Shown piece by piece: positions 33,741 to 42,885 of a DNA stretch of 64,000 nt (its first letter is position 1; each line of letters begins with the position of its first letter). The stretch spans positions 1 to 64,000 of the forward strand of contig JAAVFI010000042.1 of assembly GCA_014800815.1 (NCBI GenBank), in the 5' to 3' direction. Under the pieces are notes generated by a model, which did no database searches, was not told the origin of the DNA, and worked only from the letters and a program-made list of their open reading frames with translations. The translations under genes were made by a program, and so were the position numbers. This DNA is from Bacteroidales bacterium. GTDB taxonomy: Bacteria; Bacteroidota; Bacteroidia; Bacteroidales; Muribaculaceae.

Positions 33741-35945
33741 ATGCGATCTCTCTTTTTAGCTGCATTATTGACTATATCTTCACTCTCTGCCTCCGCGGCA
33801 CAACCGCTGTATCTGGATGAGAGTCAGCCCGACGACGTACGTATCGAAGACGCCCTCTCGCGAATGACTCTCAACGAGAAAATCGCCCTTGTGCACGCCC
33901 AGTCCAAATTCAGTACTCCCGGCTGTCCGCGTCTGGGCATCCCCGAACTGTGGATGAGCGACGGCCCGCACGGCGTGAGAATGGAATTTGCGTGGGACGA
34001 CTGGCAGCATGCCGGCTGGAGCAACGACTCCTGCACCGCACTTCCGGCACTCACCTGTCTTGCAGCGTCTTTCAATCCCGATCTTGCCGCTGACTACGGC
34101 ATGACTGTAGGTCAGGAGGCCCGTTTCCGCAAGAAAGACGTCATGCTCGGGCCCGGTGTCAACATATACCGCACGCCTCTGAGCGGCCGCAACTTCGAGT
34201 ACATGGGCGAGGACCCCTATCTGGCCTCGGCTATGGTAGCTCCCTACATCAAGTCGCTTCAGAGCAATGGCGTGGCAGCCTGTCTCAAGCACTATGCACT
34301 CAACAATCAGGAGCACGACCGCGACAATATCAATGTCGACGTGGACGAACGCGCACTCAACGAAATATATCTTCCCGCTTTCAAGGCCGGTGTCGACGCC
34401 GGTGTATGGGCCGTAATGGGTTCATATAACAAGTACCGCGGTACTCACTGCACTCACAACGATACTCTGGTAAACAAGATTCTGAAAGGATACTGGGGCT
34501 TCGACGGTGTGATGATTACCGACTGGGGCTCGGCTCACGACACGGATGAAGCCGCCCGCAACGGCCTCGACCTCGAAATGGGGTCATGGACAAACGGCCT
34601 TACCGAAGGCCGAGCGCTGGCCTACGACAGCTACTTTATGGCCGAACCGCTGAAGAAGAAAATCAAAGACGGCGAGATTCCCGAAAGCCTCCTCGACGAA
34701 AAGGTGCGCCGTGTGCTACGCCTCAACCTCCGCACCAATATGAACCGCAACCGTCCTTTCGGCACCATGCACACGCCCGAACATCTTGCTACGGCTCTGC
34801 AGGTTGCTCAGGAGGGTATCGTGCTTCTTAAAAACAAGAAGAATTTCCTCCCCCTCGAGCCGGGAAAATGCAGCGTGGCCGTTATCGGCGAAAATGCGGT
34901 GAAGAAGCTCTCTATCGGCGGCGGCTCGAGCGAACTCAAACCTCGTGTGGAAATTTCGCCGCTCGACGGCATCCGCAGCATCTACGGCGACGACGTGGAG
35001 TTCTCTCTTGGCTACGCTTCGGGCGAACCGAACTACTCCTTCGAGCTTCCTTCGCCTTACGATGCCGACTCTCTGTTCAACGCTGCGGTAGAACTCGCAC
35101 GCCGCTCTGATGCAGTATTCTTCGTGGGCGGTCTCAACAAGAACTTCACTCAGGACTGTGAGGGCGACGACCGCCGCTACTTCAACCTCCCCTTCGGCCA
35201 GGACGCCCTTATCGAAGCTATCGTGGCTGCAAACCCCAATGTGGCTGTAATCATCACCTCGGGCAACGGCGTGGAGATGCCGTGGCTCAACAAGGTTCCG
35301 GCTGTAGTGCAGTCATGGTATCTCGGCTCTATGGGCGGTCAGGCTCTCGCTCAGGTGCTCTCGGGCGACGTGTGCCCCTCGGGCAAACTGCCTTTCTCTA
35401 TCTGCACCTCACTCGAAGACTATCCCGCTCATCAGGGAGGTGCCCGCACCTATCCGGGCGAGAACGGTACCGTTCACTACGACGAAGGTATCTTCGTGGG
35501 CTACCGCTGGCACGACACCAAGCGCAAACCCGCCCTATTTGCCTTCGGTCACGGACTGAGCTACACCGACTTCAAATACGGCAAACTGCAGTCTGACCGC
35601 AAGAAGTATGCTCCCGGCGACACTATCTCTCTCAGCATCGAGGTGGCCAATACCGGCATTTGCGACGGTGCCGAAACCGTCCAGTTCTACGTAGGTCAGG
35701 AGCATCCCGCTCTGCCCCGCCCCGTAAAAGAGCTCAAGGGCTTCTGCAAGAAGAAAGTGACCAAGGGCGACAAGGCGGTGTTCACTGCCGAGATTCCCGT
35801 GGCAAGCCTCGCTTATTTCGACCCTGAAATTATGGACTGGCGTCTCGACAACGATATTTTCACAATATCTGCCGCATCGGCGTCCGACGACGTGCGCTCT
35901 CAGATTAAAATTAACGTACAACAACCTCTTATTACCTCGAAATGA
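33741..35945 (+). CDS. GH3 beta-glucosidase
   Basis: A 734-residue secreted GH3 enzyme that removes terminal beta-glucose from oligosaccharides. The ATG at 33741 gives the signal peptide (MRSLFLAALLTISSLSASA); an in-frame codon at 33687 lies within the preceding gene. Family motifs are present: LGPGVNIYRTPLSGRNFEYM, KHYALNNQEHDR, and the nucleophile Asp in VMITDWGS (about residue 259). The C-terminal beta-sandwich and a fibronectin III-like domain (VANTGICDGAETVQFYV) complete the usual layout. It is 28 bp after the flavoprotein gene, and its stop overlaps the next start as ATGA. Confidence 0.95.
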   Translation: MRSLFLAALLTISSLSASAAQPLYLDESQPDDVRIEDALSRMTLNEKIALVHAQSKFSTPGCPRLGIPELWMSDGPHGVRMEFAWDDWQHAGWSNDSCTALPALTCLAASFNPDLAADYGMTVGQEARFRKKDVMLGPGVNIYRTPLSGRNFEYMGEDPYLASAMVAPYIKSLQSNGVAACLKHYALNNQEHDRDNINVDVDERALNEIYLPAFKAGVDAGVWAVMGSYNKYRGTHCTHNDTLVNKILKGYWGFDGVMITDWGSAHDTDEAARNGLDLEMGSWTNGLTEGRALAYDSYFMAEPLKKKIKDGEIPESLLDEKVRRVLRLNLRTNMNRNRPFGTMHTPEHLATALQVAQEGIVLLKNKKNFLPLEPGKCSVAVIGENAVKKLSIGGGSSELKPRVEISPLDGIRSIYGDDVEFSLGYASGEPNYSFELPSPYDADSLFNAAVELARRSDAVFFVGGLNKNFTQDCEGDDRRYFNLPFGQDALIEAIVAANPNVAVIITSGNGVEMPWLNKVPAVVQSWYLGSMGGQALAQVLSGDVCPSGKLPFSICTSLEDYPAHQGGARTYPGENGTVHYDEGIFVGYRWHDTKRKPALFAFGHGLSYTDFKYGKLQSDRKKYAPGDTISLSIEVANTGICDGAETVQFYVGQEHPALPRPVKELKGFCKKKVTKGDKAVFTAEIPVASLAYFDPEIMDWRLDNDIFTISAASASDDVRSQIKINVQQPLITSK

Positions 35946-37717
35946 AAAAGTTTGCGATAATATTGGCAAGCGCTCTCACGGCTCTGTCGATGTATGCGAC
36001 GGATGCCGACGGAAAGCCTGTCATGCTCCTTACGGGCGCCTCTTTCGCAGTGCCTGAAAACGGCTGGTTCGAAATCGGCTGCGAAGACATGGGCGTAACC
36101 CCTATCAACAAGGCCGTCAGCGGTGAGGCTATCTATCACACCGCCCGCCGAATGGACAACGGTACTTTCTATACCACTGCCGAACTCGACGAAATTGATG
36201 TATTTGTCATCGGACACGTTCACAATCAGAATGTTGCAAACGAGCAGTGGATTAAGGAAAACTGGGAAGACTATCAGAATATAGCCACGACCACCGACTA
36301 TGCCGTAACTTACGACTATGTAATCAAGCGATACATTGCCGACTGCAAGGCCCTCAAGGACAATCCCGATTCGCGCTTCTACGGCACCGAAGACGGCAAG
36401 CCCGTGAAAATCATACTCTGCACACACTGGCACGACAGCCGCACCACATACAATCCCGCTATCCGCAAACTCGCCGAGCGCTGGGGCTTCCCTCTCGTTG
36501 AGTTCGATACTAATATCGGTTTCAGCAAGGACGATGTGGCCGCCGGCGAAACTCAGCCGAGCATTGCCATGGCTCACGATACCGAGACTATCGGCGGCGT
36601 GAAGTACGGTTGGCACCCCCTCCGCGGCAGCAACTCGCACATCCAGCGTCGCATGGCGCAGATTTTCGAGTCTGTAGCAGCGCCCGTTCTCGGCATAGAG
36701 CTCCCTTTTGAGTGCGTTCTCACCCCTCTGACTCCCCTTGTCGGCGCAGGTGAGCAGGGCGCGGTACTCGCCACATTCCGCTCGGGTCACTATCCCTTCT
36801 CGGTAGCCGCTGCAGCAGGCGACGATGAGTTGAATCACGACACCTTCAAAGACGGTTCTCTCATTATCGAGGCTCCCGCCACAAAGGCAGGTACAGCGTT
36901 CAACATCAAGTCGCTCACCGATGCCAACGGCACGGAAGCCGCCCTTCCCGGAGAAGTTAAAATCCGCGTGGCCGACAAGGCCATCGCACCCACCTACGAT
37001 GCCTATATCCACGAGGCTTACAAGGAAAAATCTTTCACCGAGGAGCCTACTCTTCAGCTTAAGAACGGCGACAACTGGGGCCGAAAGATTTACATCACGT
37101 TCCCGACTGATGAACTCGACCCCGAAGCCGAAACAATAGCGCTGCGCATATTCTTCGACTCATACGTACTCGGTACTCTGACGGGCGAAAAACGCGATAT
37201 GAACGGTATCGAGACTCTCGAACTCGAGGGCAATACCTCAACCTACGGCTCGACACTCAAGTGGAACAACGCCACCTCGCATCAGTTTGAACCTATCGCC
37301 GAAACTTTCCTCACCACATCAATGGTAAAGAAGTGGATCGGTTGGGACGTGACCGACTGGGTGAAGAGCAAAATCGCCGAAGGAGCACAAAACGTCACAT
37401 TCCGCATCTCCACTCCCTATCGCTGGCGCTCCCTCACCAACTTTGTAGCCACCGAGCACGCCACCACTCCCGAGCTGGCTCCGCAGATGCTTTTTGCACG
37501 CTCTGCAGTATCGGGCGTAGAAGAAGTGGCCTCGGAAAATGCTCTGACAGTCAAGGGTTCAACCATTTTCAACCCTGCCTGCCAAGCCGTACAGATTTAC
37601 ACTGCCGACGGTCGCACCGTATATACAGGCAACGACAGTGAAATATCAGTAGCCAATCTCGCCCCCGCGCTCTATATAGCGTCGACAGCCGGACGTGCCG
37701 TGAAGTTCGTTCGCTGA
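35942..37717 (+). CDS. SGNH-like (DUF5040-type) and DNRLRE/CBM-like protein
   Basis: A 591-residue secreted two-domain protein. After the signal peptide (ending MYAT, residue 20), residues 25-250 have an SGNH-hydrolase-like layout: MLLTGASFAVPENGWFEIGC with a Ser near the start, NKAVSGEAI, VFVIGHVHNQN, and a late HWHDS. I recall this family as DUF5040 in Bacteroidetes; the activity could be deacylation of a glycan. Residues 340-510 (LKNGDNWGRKIYITFPTD, then WNNATSHQFEP, WDVTDWVKSKI) look like a DNRLRE/CBM96-type beta-sandwich that binds polysaccharide. The tail ending GRAVKFVR is of the shared sorting type. It is the last gene of the operon, before a strong hairpin. Confidence 0.7.
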   Translation: MKKFAIILASALTALSMYATDADGKPVMLLTGASFAVPENGWFEIGCEDMGVTPINKAVSGEAIYHTARRMDNGTFYTTAELDEIDVFVIGHVHNQNVANEQWIKENWEDYQNIATTTDYAVTYDYVIKRYIADCKALKDNPDSRFYGTEDGKPVKIILCTHWHDSRTTYNPAIRKLAERWGFPLVEFDTNIGFSKDDVAAGETQPSIAMAHDTETIGGVKYGWHPLRGSNSHIQRRMAQIFESVAAPVLGIELPFECVLTPLTPLVGAGEQGAVLATFRSGHYPFSVAAAAGDDELNHDTFKDGSLIIEAPATKAGTAFNIKSLTDANGTEAALPGEVKIRVADKAIAPTYDAYIHEAYKEKSFTEEPTLQLKNGDNWGRKIYITFPTDELDPEAETIALRIFFDSYVLGTLTGEKRDMNGIETLELEGNTSTYGSTLKWNNATSHQFEPIAETFLTTSMVKKWIGWDVTDWVKSKIAEGAQNVTFRISTPYRWRSLTNFVATEHATTPELAPQMLFARSAVSGVEEVASENALTVKGSTIFNPACQAVQIYTADGRTVYTGNDSEISVANLAPALYIASTAGRAVKFVR

Positions 37718-37742
37718 CAGAAAGTTGATACAAAGCTTACTT

Positions 37743-37776
37743 CCGGGCTGCCTTTCGATGATGAGAGGCAGCCCGG
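37743..37776 (+). terminator. Terminator of the susCD operon
   Basis: An 11 bp perfect stem (CCGGGCTGCCT at 37743-37753 with AGGCAGCCCGG at 37766-37776), a 12-base loop, then ATTGTATTTT. Confidence 0.8.
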
Positions 37777-37777
37777 A

Positions 37778-37807
37778 TTGTATTTTCAACATTTTTGTGT
37801 AATTTTG
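37778..37807 (+). promoter_or_regulatory. Bacteroidetes promoter for the alpha/beta hydrolase
   Basis: TTG at 37778-37780, a 19 bp spacer, TAATTTTG at 37800-37807, directly after the operon terminator and 19 bp before the start codon. Confidence 0.75.
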
Positions 37808-37826
37808 CGAAAAACGTATAATAGAT

Positions 37827-39110
37827 ATGAGACGGCTTCTTTTTGTGATTTTCAATGTGTTGGCGGGTGTGCTGTTGGCGTCCGCACAGAGCGGTGTATG
37901 GTCGGGTGACCTCAATATTCAAGGCACAAGCCTTCCGCTCGTGTTTCATCTGGACGGCAATCCTTGTATGGACTCACCTGCGCAGGGGGCGAAAGGCATA
38001 CCTATGCAAGTGACACGAACGGAGGCCGACAGCATTTCTATCAATATTCCGGCTATAGGCGCAAGCTATATCGGAAAATATACGGGCACCGAGATAGTAG
38101 GCACACTCTCTCAGCGAGGCGTTAAGTTGCCGCTCAACCTTAGTCCGGGAGAGCGCACGTCCAACCGTCCCCAGACACCTCAACCGCCATTCCCCTACGC
38201 GCAGGAGGAAGTATCTTTTGCCAACGGCGACGCCGAGCTCCGAGGAACACTGACACTCCCCGAAGGGTACAGCCGCAGCACGCCGGTAGTTATTATGGTC
38301 ACAGGCAGCGGACTACAGAATCGAGATGAGGAAATATTTGAGCACAAGCCGTTTGCAGTCATCGCCGACGCACTGGCACGCAATGGCATAGCCTCGCTGC
38401 GCTACGACGACAGAGGATTCGGCGAGTCGACGGGCGACGCTGTCAACTGCACAACCGAAGACCTGATGTACGACGCCTTGGCGGGCATAAATCTGCTGCG
38501 GGAGCGATTCGACAGAGTTGGCGTGCTCGGCCACAGCGAAGGCGGCACAATTTCAATGATGTTAGGCGCCGACAACAAGGTCGATTTTATTGTAAGTCTG
38601 GCCGGGATGATAGTGTCGGGCAAAGAAACCCTCCTCGACCAGAATCGCTACATACTGTCGCGTGCAGGCTATCCGCAAGAAGTAGTCGATGAATACTGCA
38701 ACCTCGTAGCGGCAGCCTTTGACGGCGATAAACACATACTATTCAAGGTGATAGCCTCAGGCATACCCACGGAACTGAAAGAGAATCTACAAGCCGGCCT
38801 CAAACAGCTCAACACCCCCTACATGCAGTACACCCTCTCCACCGACATGCGCGGAAGACTGGCCGACATCCACTGCCCCGTATTAGCCCTCAACGGCACG
38901 AAAGACACCCAGGTATTCTATGAAAAAAATCTCGATGCACTGCGCTCCGGCCTCCCCGCAGACAGCCGCAACAAGATTTTGCCATTAGACGGCCTCAACC
39001 ACCTCTTTCAGCACTGCACCACCGGCGCCGTCAGCGAATACGGAATCATCGAAGAAACCTTCTCTCCCGATGCCCTTGACATCATCTGCTCGTGGATAAA
39101 AGCGCTGTAA
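37827..39110 (+). CDS. Secreted alpha/beta hydrolase
   Basis: A 427-residue exported serine hydrolase. The signal peptide ends at LASAQ (about residue 21). An N-terminal beta-rich domain (residues 22-120) precedes the hydrolase core. The nucleophile elbow is GHSEGG (about residue 234), with the oxyanion-region VIMVTGSGLQNRDE earlier, the Asp in NGTKDTQV and the His in GLNHLFQH near residue 393. This makes it an esterase or peptidase-like enzyme; the substrate is unknown. It has its own promoter and no operon partner. It could act on acylated glycans from the neighbouring PUL, but nothing in the sequence shows this. Confidence 0.87.
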   Translation: MRRLLFVIFNVLAGVLLASAQSGVWSGDLNIQGTSLPLVFHLDGNPCMDSPAQGAKGIPMQVTRTEADSISINIPAIGASYIGKYTGTEIVGTLSQRGVKLPLNLSPGERTSNRPQTPQPPFPYAQEEVSFANGDAELRGTLTLPEGYSRSTPVVIMVTGSGLQNRDEEIFEHKPFAVIADALARNGIASLRYDDRGFGESTGDAVNCTTEDLMYDALAGINLLRERFDRVGVLGHSEGGTISMMLGADNKVDFIVSLAGMIVSGKETLLDQNRYILSRAGYPQEVVDEYCNLVAAAFDGDKHILFKVIASGIPTELKENLQAGLKQLNTPYMQYTLSTDMRGRLADIHCPVLALNGTKDTQVFYEKNLDALRSGLPADSRNKILPLDGLNHLFQHCTTGAVSEYGIIEETFSPDALDIICSWIKAL

Positions 39111-39290
39111 AACGCCCCGGAAAAATGCCATATTATCGGTTGGAATATCGAATGGCAAAAACAGAAGAAAAATATCTGACTAAGTATAGCATCAACATTA
39201 AGGGAAACAGTCGTTTATGCTGATTTTATGAACGTTATAGTCAACATGTGAGAATATTTTGTTAATTTCGCGCTGTAATACCATAAACAG

Positions 39291-40223
39291 ATGGAAGAAA
39301 ACAACCTTATAAACTCCTCTCTCTTATCGGAATCTTCTAATTCCGGTCTAATGCCTATTGAAAATCTAATACATATTATTCGAGGTCAACAGGTGATGAT
39401 TGACAGTGATTTGGCACGTCTTTACGGAGTTGAAACAAAATACTTAAAAAGGGCAGTAAAGGCAAATATTAAGAGATTTCCATCTGATTTTATGTTTGAG
39501 CTTGCTCCTTCAGAATTCAACAGTTTGAGGTGCAGAAATTGCACCTCAAATGATAAGGCACAGCGAGGAGGAACACGATACATGCCTTTTGTTTTTACAG
39601 AACAAGGTGTTGCGATGCTCAGCAGTGTGCTTAAATCTGATGCTGCTATAGAGGTCAATATTCGGATTATGAGAGCCTTTACCGCTATGCGTAGTTTCTT
39701 GATGAACAATGCGCACATTTTCCAACGATTAGAAACCGTAGAGCATCATCAACTCCTATTACAGAAACACCAGAGCGAGACAGACAGGAAGATTGAGGAG
39801 GTACTGACTCGTCTTGATTATAAAGAAGCCGAGCCTATCGAAGGTTTCTTTTACGAAGGACAAATATTTGATGCCTATACTCTCATCTCTGATTTAGTTC
39901 GAAAGGCCGATACTCGTATTATCCTCATAGACAATTATGTTGACGATCGTGTTTTGAAAACTCTTGATAAACGTAAGGAGGGTGTTTCTGCTACAGTATT
40001 CACAAATCCTCGCAACTCTCAGATCAATCTTGATATTAGACGACATAATGCCCAATACCCGGAAATCACCCTTCGGCATTGCACTAACGTCCATGATAGA
40101 TTTCTGATAATAGACGATACTGTCTATTTTATCGGAGGCTCTATCAAAGACCTCGGAAAAAAGATTGTTGCTTTCAGCCAAATGCATCAGTCTTCGGAAG
40201 ATATTATCTCAAAAATAAGGTAA
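39291..40223 (+). CDS. ORF6N-domain protein with PLD-like C-terminus
   Basis: A 310-residue protein in two parts. Residues 15-110 are an ORF6N domain (IRGQQVMIDSDLARLYGVET, KRFPSDFMFEL, FVFTEQGVAMLSSVL), a DNA-binding module common in phage and mobile-element regulators. A helical linker follows. Residues 185-305 resemble a single half of a phospholipase D-type domain: IILIDNYVDDRVLKTL, then VHDRFLIIDDTVYFIGGS (about 265-282), where the usual HKD is HDR. Only one such motif is present, so an active nuclease would need a dimer, or the part may serve recognition only. It sits in an AT-rich accessory stretch. Phage defence or regulation is possible; neither is shown. Confidence 0.78.
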   Translation: MEENNLINSSLLSESSNSGLMPIENLIHIIRGQQVMIDSDLARLYGVETKYLKRAVKANIKRFPSDFMFELAPSEFNSLRCRNCTSNDKAQRGGTRYMPFVFTEQGVAMLSSVLKSDAAIEVNIRIMRAFTAMRSFLMNNAHIFQRLETVEHHQLLLQKHQSETDRKIEEVLTRLDYKEAEPIEGFFYEGQIFDAYTLISDLVRKADTRIILIDNYVDDRVLKTLDKRKEGVSATVFTNPRNSQINLDIRRHNAQYPEITLRHCTNVHDRFLIIDDTVYFIGGSIKDLGKKIVAFSQMHQSSEDIISKIR

Positions 40224-40239
40224 TATCACCGATTTCAAG

Positions 40240-40758
40240 TGATCGGCCAATCTGAAGCAATTGTATTACATACTCGGTGCTGTATTGGAGGAGCAGGCGA
40301 CGCAAATACCAAGGCTTGCGGAGGAACGCACCCAGACCCTCACTTCTTCTCTTCAGTCGCGGTATGACGCTCTTTCTAAGGAACACCAAAGTCTTGAAAG
40401 TACAACCGCAACAAGGATAGAGAGGCTTGAACGTGAGAAGAACGACCTCCTCGCAAGGCTTAAGGCTATGCTCGATATACTGCAAGAGAAGCTTAAGGAG
40501 GCTGTCAGGGCGTTTATGGAGTTCTCCAAATCGGTGTTGAGGGAGTTGCGCATACGGCACAGGGACACAATTGTGGAGTACCTTGCCGACAGTACCGATG
40601 TCAGGAACGCGGCCCACACCCTGAAGGTGTTTGCACGTTCATTCCTTGAAAACCGTCAGTTCGACAAAGGCAGCAAGGAGCTGGATCGCCTGACCTCAAA
40701 TTTCCCTTCTGTCCTGGAGGAAGTGAACAGGACGCAGAGCCGAGGGTTCAGACGATGA
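40240..40758 (+). pseudogene. Coiled-coil gene remnant (3' end)
   Basis: An open frame begins directly after an in-frame TGA at 40240-40242, with only a TTG at 40261 as a possible start. It runs about 165 residues, nearly all helical and charged (LEREKNDLLARLKAMLDILQ and similar), ending in FPSVLEEVNRTQSRGFRR. No N-terminal domain or signal is present, so it looks like the C-terminal end of a larger protein whose start has been lost. Its style resembles coiled-coil tails of mobilisation proteins, but I cannot identify the parent. GC is higher than in the AT-rich genes just downstream. Confidence 0.4.
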
Positions 40759-40870
40759 AAAACAGCCTAATTAAAATGAATAATTTCTGGAAAATGTAAG
40801 TCCATACCTTTCTAATTTCCAGCAAAGTTATAAATCTTATGAGGGTTGTAAAAGACGAGAGCCTTAATTA

Positions 40871-41380
40871 TTAAGAACTAGGTTTCTTAATATATCTATC
40901 ATTTCCAAATTTATGTCCTAAGAAATATGCGTACAAAGCAATTTCTTTATTCCCTCCAAAATAATCCGAATTATCTTTTATGTGTGTCATAGAAGACTGA
41001 TGAAAAGACTCCCACTCTTCTATAGTATATTTGTAATTCCATTCTCTGTAATTGTTAGGATCATAAAAACGGTTTCCATATTTTACTCCTTCTATGTAAC
41101 CTTTTATAAACCAACTTTTCCAATTGTAGTTAGATCTAATTTGATTTAATTTTTTATCAGAAGAAAAATTACTATTTATAATATTTTCAGCATCGATAGT
41201 AAATAGATCATTTTCTTTTTTTATTTCTTTATTCAATTTATAATCATCAACTTTATTACCAATCCATATGTAAATTGCAAATAACAGGAATATACCCATT
41301 CCTACTAACATTAGAAATGATAAAACAGGATTTAATTCGTTAGAATGAAATGTGTAATGGCAAATAATATTAAATATCAT
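40871..41380 (-). CDS. AT-rich single-pass membrane protein, unknown
   Basis: A 169-residue protein with one strong membrane segment (LSFLMLVGMGIFLLFAIYIWI, about residues 20-40), followed by a soluble polar domain rich in Asn, Lys, Tyr and Trp (YIEGVKYGNRFYDPNNYREW, KEIALYAYFLGHKFGND). No family is recognised. Codon use and base composition are clearly more AT-rich than in the flanking genes, a sign of recent acquisition. It is convergent with the coiled-coil remnant and has no obvious partner. Confidence 0.6.
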   Translation of the reverse strand: MIFNIICHYTFHSNELNPVLSFLMLVGMGIFLLFAIYIWIGNKVDDYKLNKEIKKENDLFTIDAENIINSNFSSDKKLNQIRSNYNWKSWFIKGYIEGVKYGNRFYDPNNYREWNYKYTIEEWESFHQSSMTHIKDNSDYFGGNKEIALYAYFLGHKFGNDRYIKKPSS

Positions 41381-41509
41381 AAACTATGAGAATTGATAGA
41401 TTAACAACTTAACAGCATATTAAAATAAATATGTATCCATGCGCATATGTTCGCATCTATACAGTGTGTTTTTTGAAAATTGTGAATTTACAAAAAGCCG
41501 ATTCGTTAT

Positions 41510-42169
41510 TTAGAGTCTTATATTACGTCCATACTCAACTAAAACTACACGTGATACTTCATTAATGTTTATAACCCTGTTATCTCTAATCTGGATTTCA
41601 CATACGACTCGATTCAATCCGGTGAAGCGACACCAATAACAACAAGAGACGTAATAAAAATCTCTTAATCCAACGACATGAATATCAACGTTTGATTTAA
41701 GACATTTCTTCCGAATGTTATCCTCTTTGATATATAAGGACTCTATATCTTTAACTGAATATATAAATTTTCTCGCTGAGTAATTGGAATGGTCGTTAAG
41801 AGGGAGTGTGTGCCATAATGTATTCAATAGATAAGCTTGCCAAACTCCCATTTTAGATTCTTCAACATTGAGATAGTTAAAAATGTTCTTGTCCTGTTTT
41901 CCATTCGTATGGACGACTACCACATCATATTGACCAAAGCTTTCACTTATATAGTGAGTATAACCCAACTTATATTCATCCGGTAATTTTAAGTCTTTGA
42001 GAATACTTAAAATTTGATGCGGGTTATTTACACCAATCATTGAATGTAGCGTTATTCCGACAGAATTAAATTCTATCGGAGTAATTTCAGTGTCATTTTT
42101 TAAGAGCAACTCATAGGATTCAAGCGCTGCTTTATTTTTAATTTTATCAAAATCGTCGTAAATACTCAT
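41510..42169 (-). CDS. AT-rich soluble protein, unknown
   Basis: A 219-residue protein without signal or membrane segments, starting MSIYDDFDKIKNKAALESYE. The body mixes helices and strands (DEYKLGYTHYISESFGQYDV, MGVWQAYLLNTLWHTLPLND), with two Cys pairs near the end (VSCCYWC). No family is recognised. Like its neighbour it is AT-rich. The two share a strand, with a gap of 129 bp, and could form one transcript, perhaps an accessory-region cassette. Confidence 0.6.
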   Translation of the reverse strand: MSIYDDFDKIKNKAALESYELLLKNDTEITPIEFNSVGITLHSMIGVNNPHQILSILKDLKLPDEYKLGYTHYISESFGQYDVVVVHTNGKQDKNIFNYLNVEESKMGVWQAYLLNTLWHTLPLNDHSNYSARKFIYSVKDIESLYIKEDNIRKKCLKSNVDIHVVGLRDFYYVSCCYWCRFTGLNRVVCEIQIRDNRVININEVSRVVLVEYGRNIRL

Positions 42170-42210
42170 ACCCTAAATTTTATGCAAAAAAACAAATAAT
42201 CAGAGACATA

Positions 42211-42384
42211 TCAAAGGAAAACTTCAAAATCATTGACTTTGAAGATGCACAGTCTCAGTTTTTGAGACATTTGCCGTCGGAAATCAGAATGACGTTGCAC
42301 CAACCTGCGTAAAAATGTATAGCAGGTAGATACAATTTTAAAGTTCAAGGATGTGCCGTCAGATTTCCAAACAGATATATCCAT
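42211..42384 (-). CDS. Possible small protein in accessory gap
   Basis: A 57-residue frame starting MDISVWKSDGTSLNFKI and ending NDFEVFL. The shape (short basic protein beginning with a V/I-W-KSDGT strand and ending in an F/Y-N/D-E-VFL strand) reminds me of small orphan proteins near Bacteroidetes mobile regions, but I have no firm match. An in-frame extension to 42438 exists. The rest of the 42170-42886 gap holds no convincing gene; it is AT-rich up to about 42720, then contains the repeat at 42785-42825. Confidence 0.25.
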   Translation of the reverse strand: MDISVWKSDGTSLNFKIVSTCYTFLRRLVQRHSDFRRQMSQKLRLCIFKVNDFEVFL

Positions 42385-42776
42385 TGTGTCGCCCGAGTTG
42401 AGCAATGAGCGACCGGCCAATATGTGGATTGAGTGCATGAGTTTATGGGTTGACGAGGTTGAGAGAAAACGAGATTGCTAGGGAGGGGATGTTGCCCGGC
42501 GAGGCTAACAAATGCACCAAGAGAATTTGAAGTAGTTAAGTTAACAAAGGAATTGTATTCATATTTGCTTGCCTTTGCAAGATGTATTTTTGTCGGACAT
42601 TCGCACGGCTTCATCCCAATTAAAAACACCCTTACAAGTGGAAAAACCTCGACTCGATTTATTCTGGGTATAAGCGCACTTTACACATTGCTTTTCGTTA
42701 TAGTTATATAACTACAACATTGACAATGAAAGAATAAAGATTTGTATTCCCCTCCTTTCCCCTTTTAAGGCCCAAA

Positions 42777-42788
42777 AGAGAGGGATTC
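42777..42788 (+). other. 12 bp direct repeat of the tRNA-Ser 3' region
   Basis: AGAGAGGGATTC here is identical to 42891-42902, which lies in the T-arm and acceptor end of the tRNA-Ser gene, in the same orientation. Short repeats of a tRNA 3' end are typical attachment-site remnants. No integrase gene is present, so this is weak. Confidence 0.3.
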
Positions 42789-42825
42789 TTTCTCCGCTAC
42801 GCTACGAAAGCGCTTCGCGATGACG
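42785..42825 (+). repeat. Dispersed 41 bp repeat, copy A
   Basis: It begins ATTCTTTCTCCGC and contains GCTACGAAAGCGC. It aligns without gaps to 46974-47014 with only a few differences, which cluster in the paired-looking parts (TACG/AAAG, TTCG/AGAG). Confidence 0.6.
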
Positions 42826-42856
42826 AACCCGGGGGCTCTCATCCCTCTCTAAACGC

Positions 42857-42881
42857 AAAAAAAGCAGCCTTTCGGGCTGCT
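42857..42881 (-). terminator. Terminator of tRNA-Ser
   Basis: Minus strand: AGCAGCC, loop CGAAA, GGCTGCT, then a run of T (A run at 42857-42862 on the plus strand), immediately after the tRNA. Confidence 0.88.
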
Positions 42882-42885
42882 TTTG

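Noticed and set aside
42475..42711. A 78-residue plus-strand frame with a hydrophobic end
   Set aside because: It has no signal, motif or promoter, and it lies in a low-information AT-rich gap.
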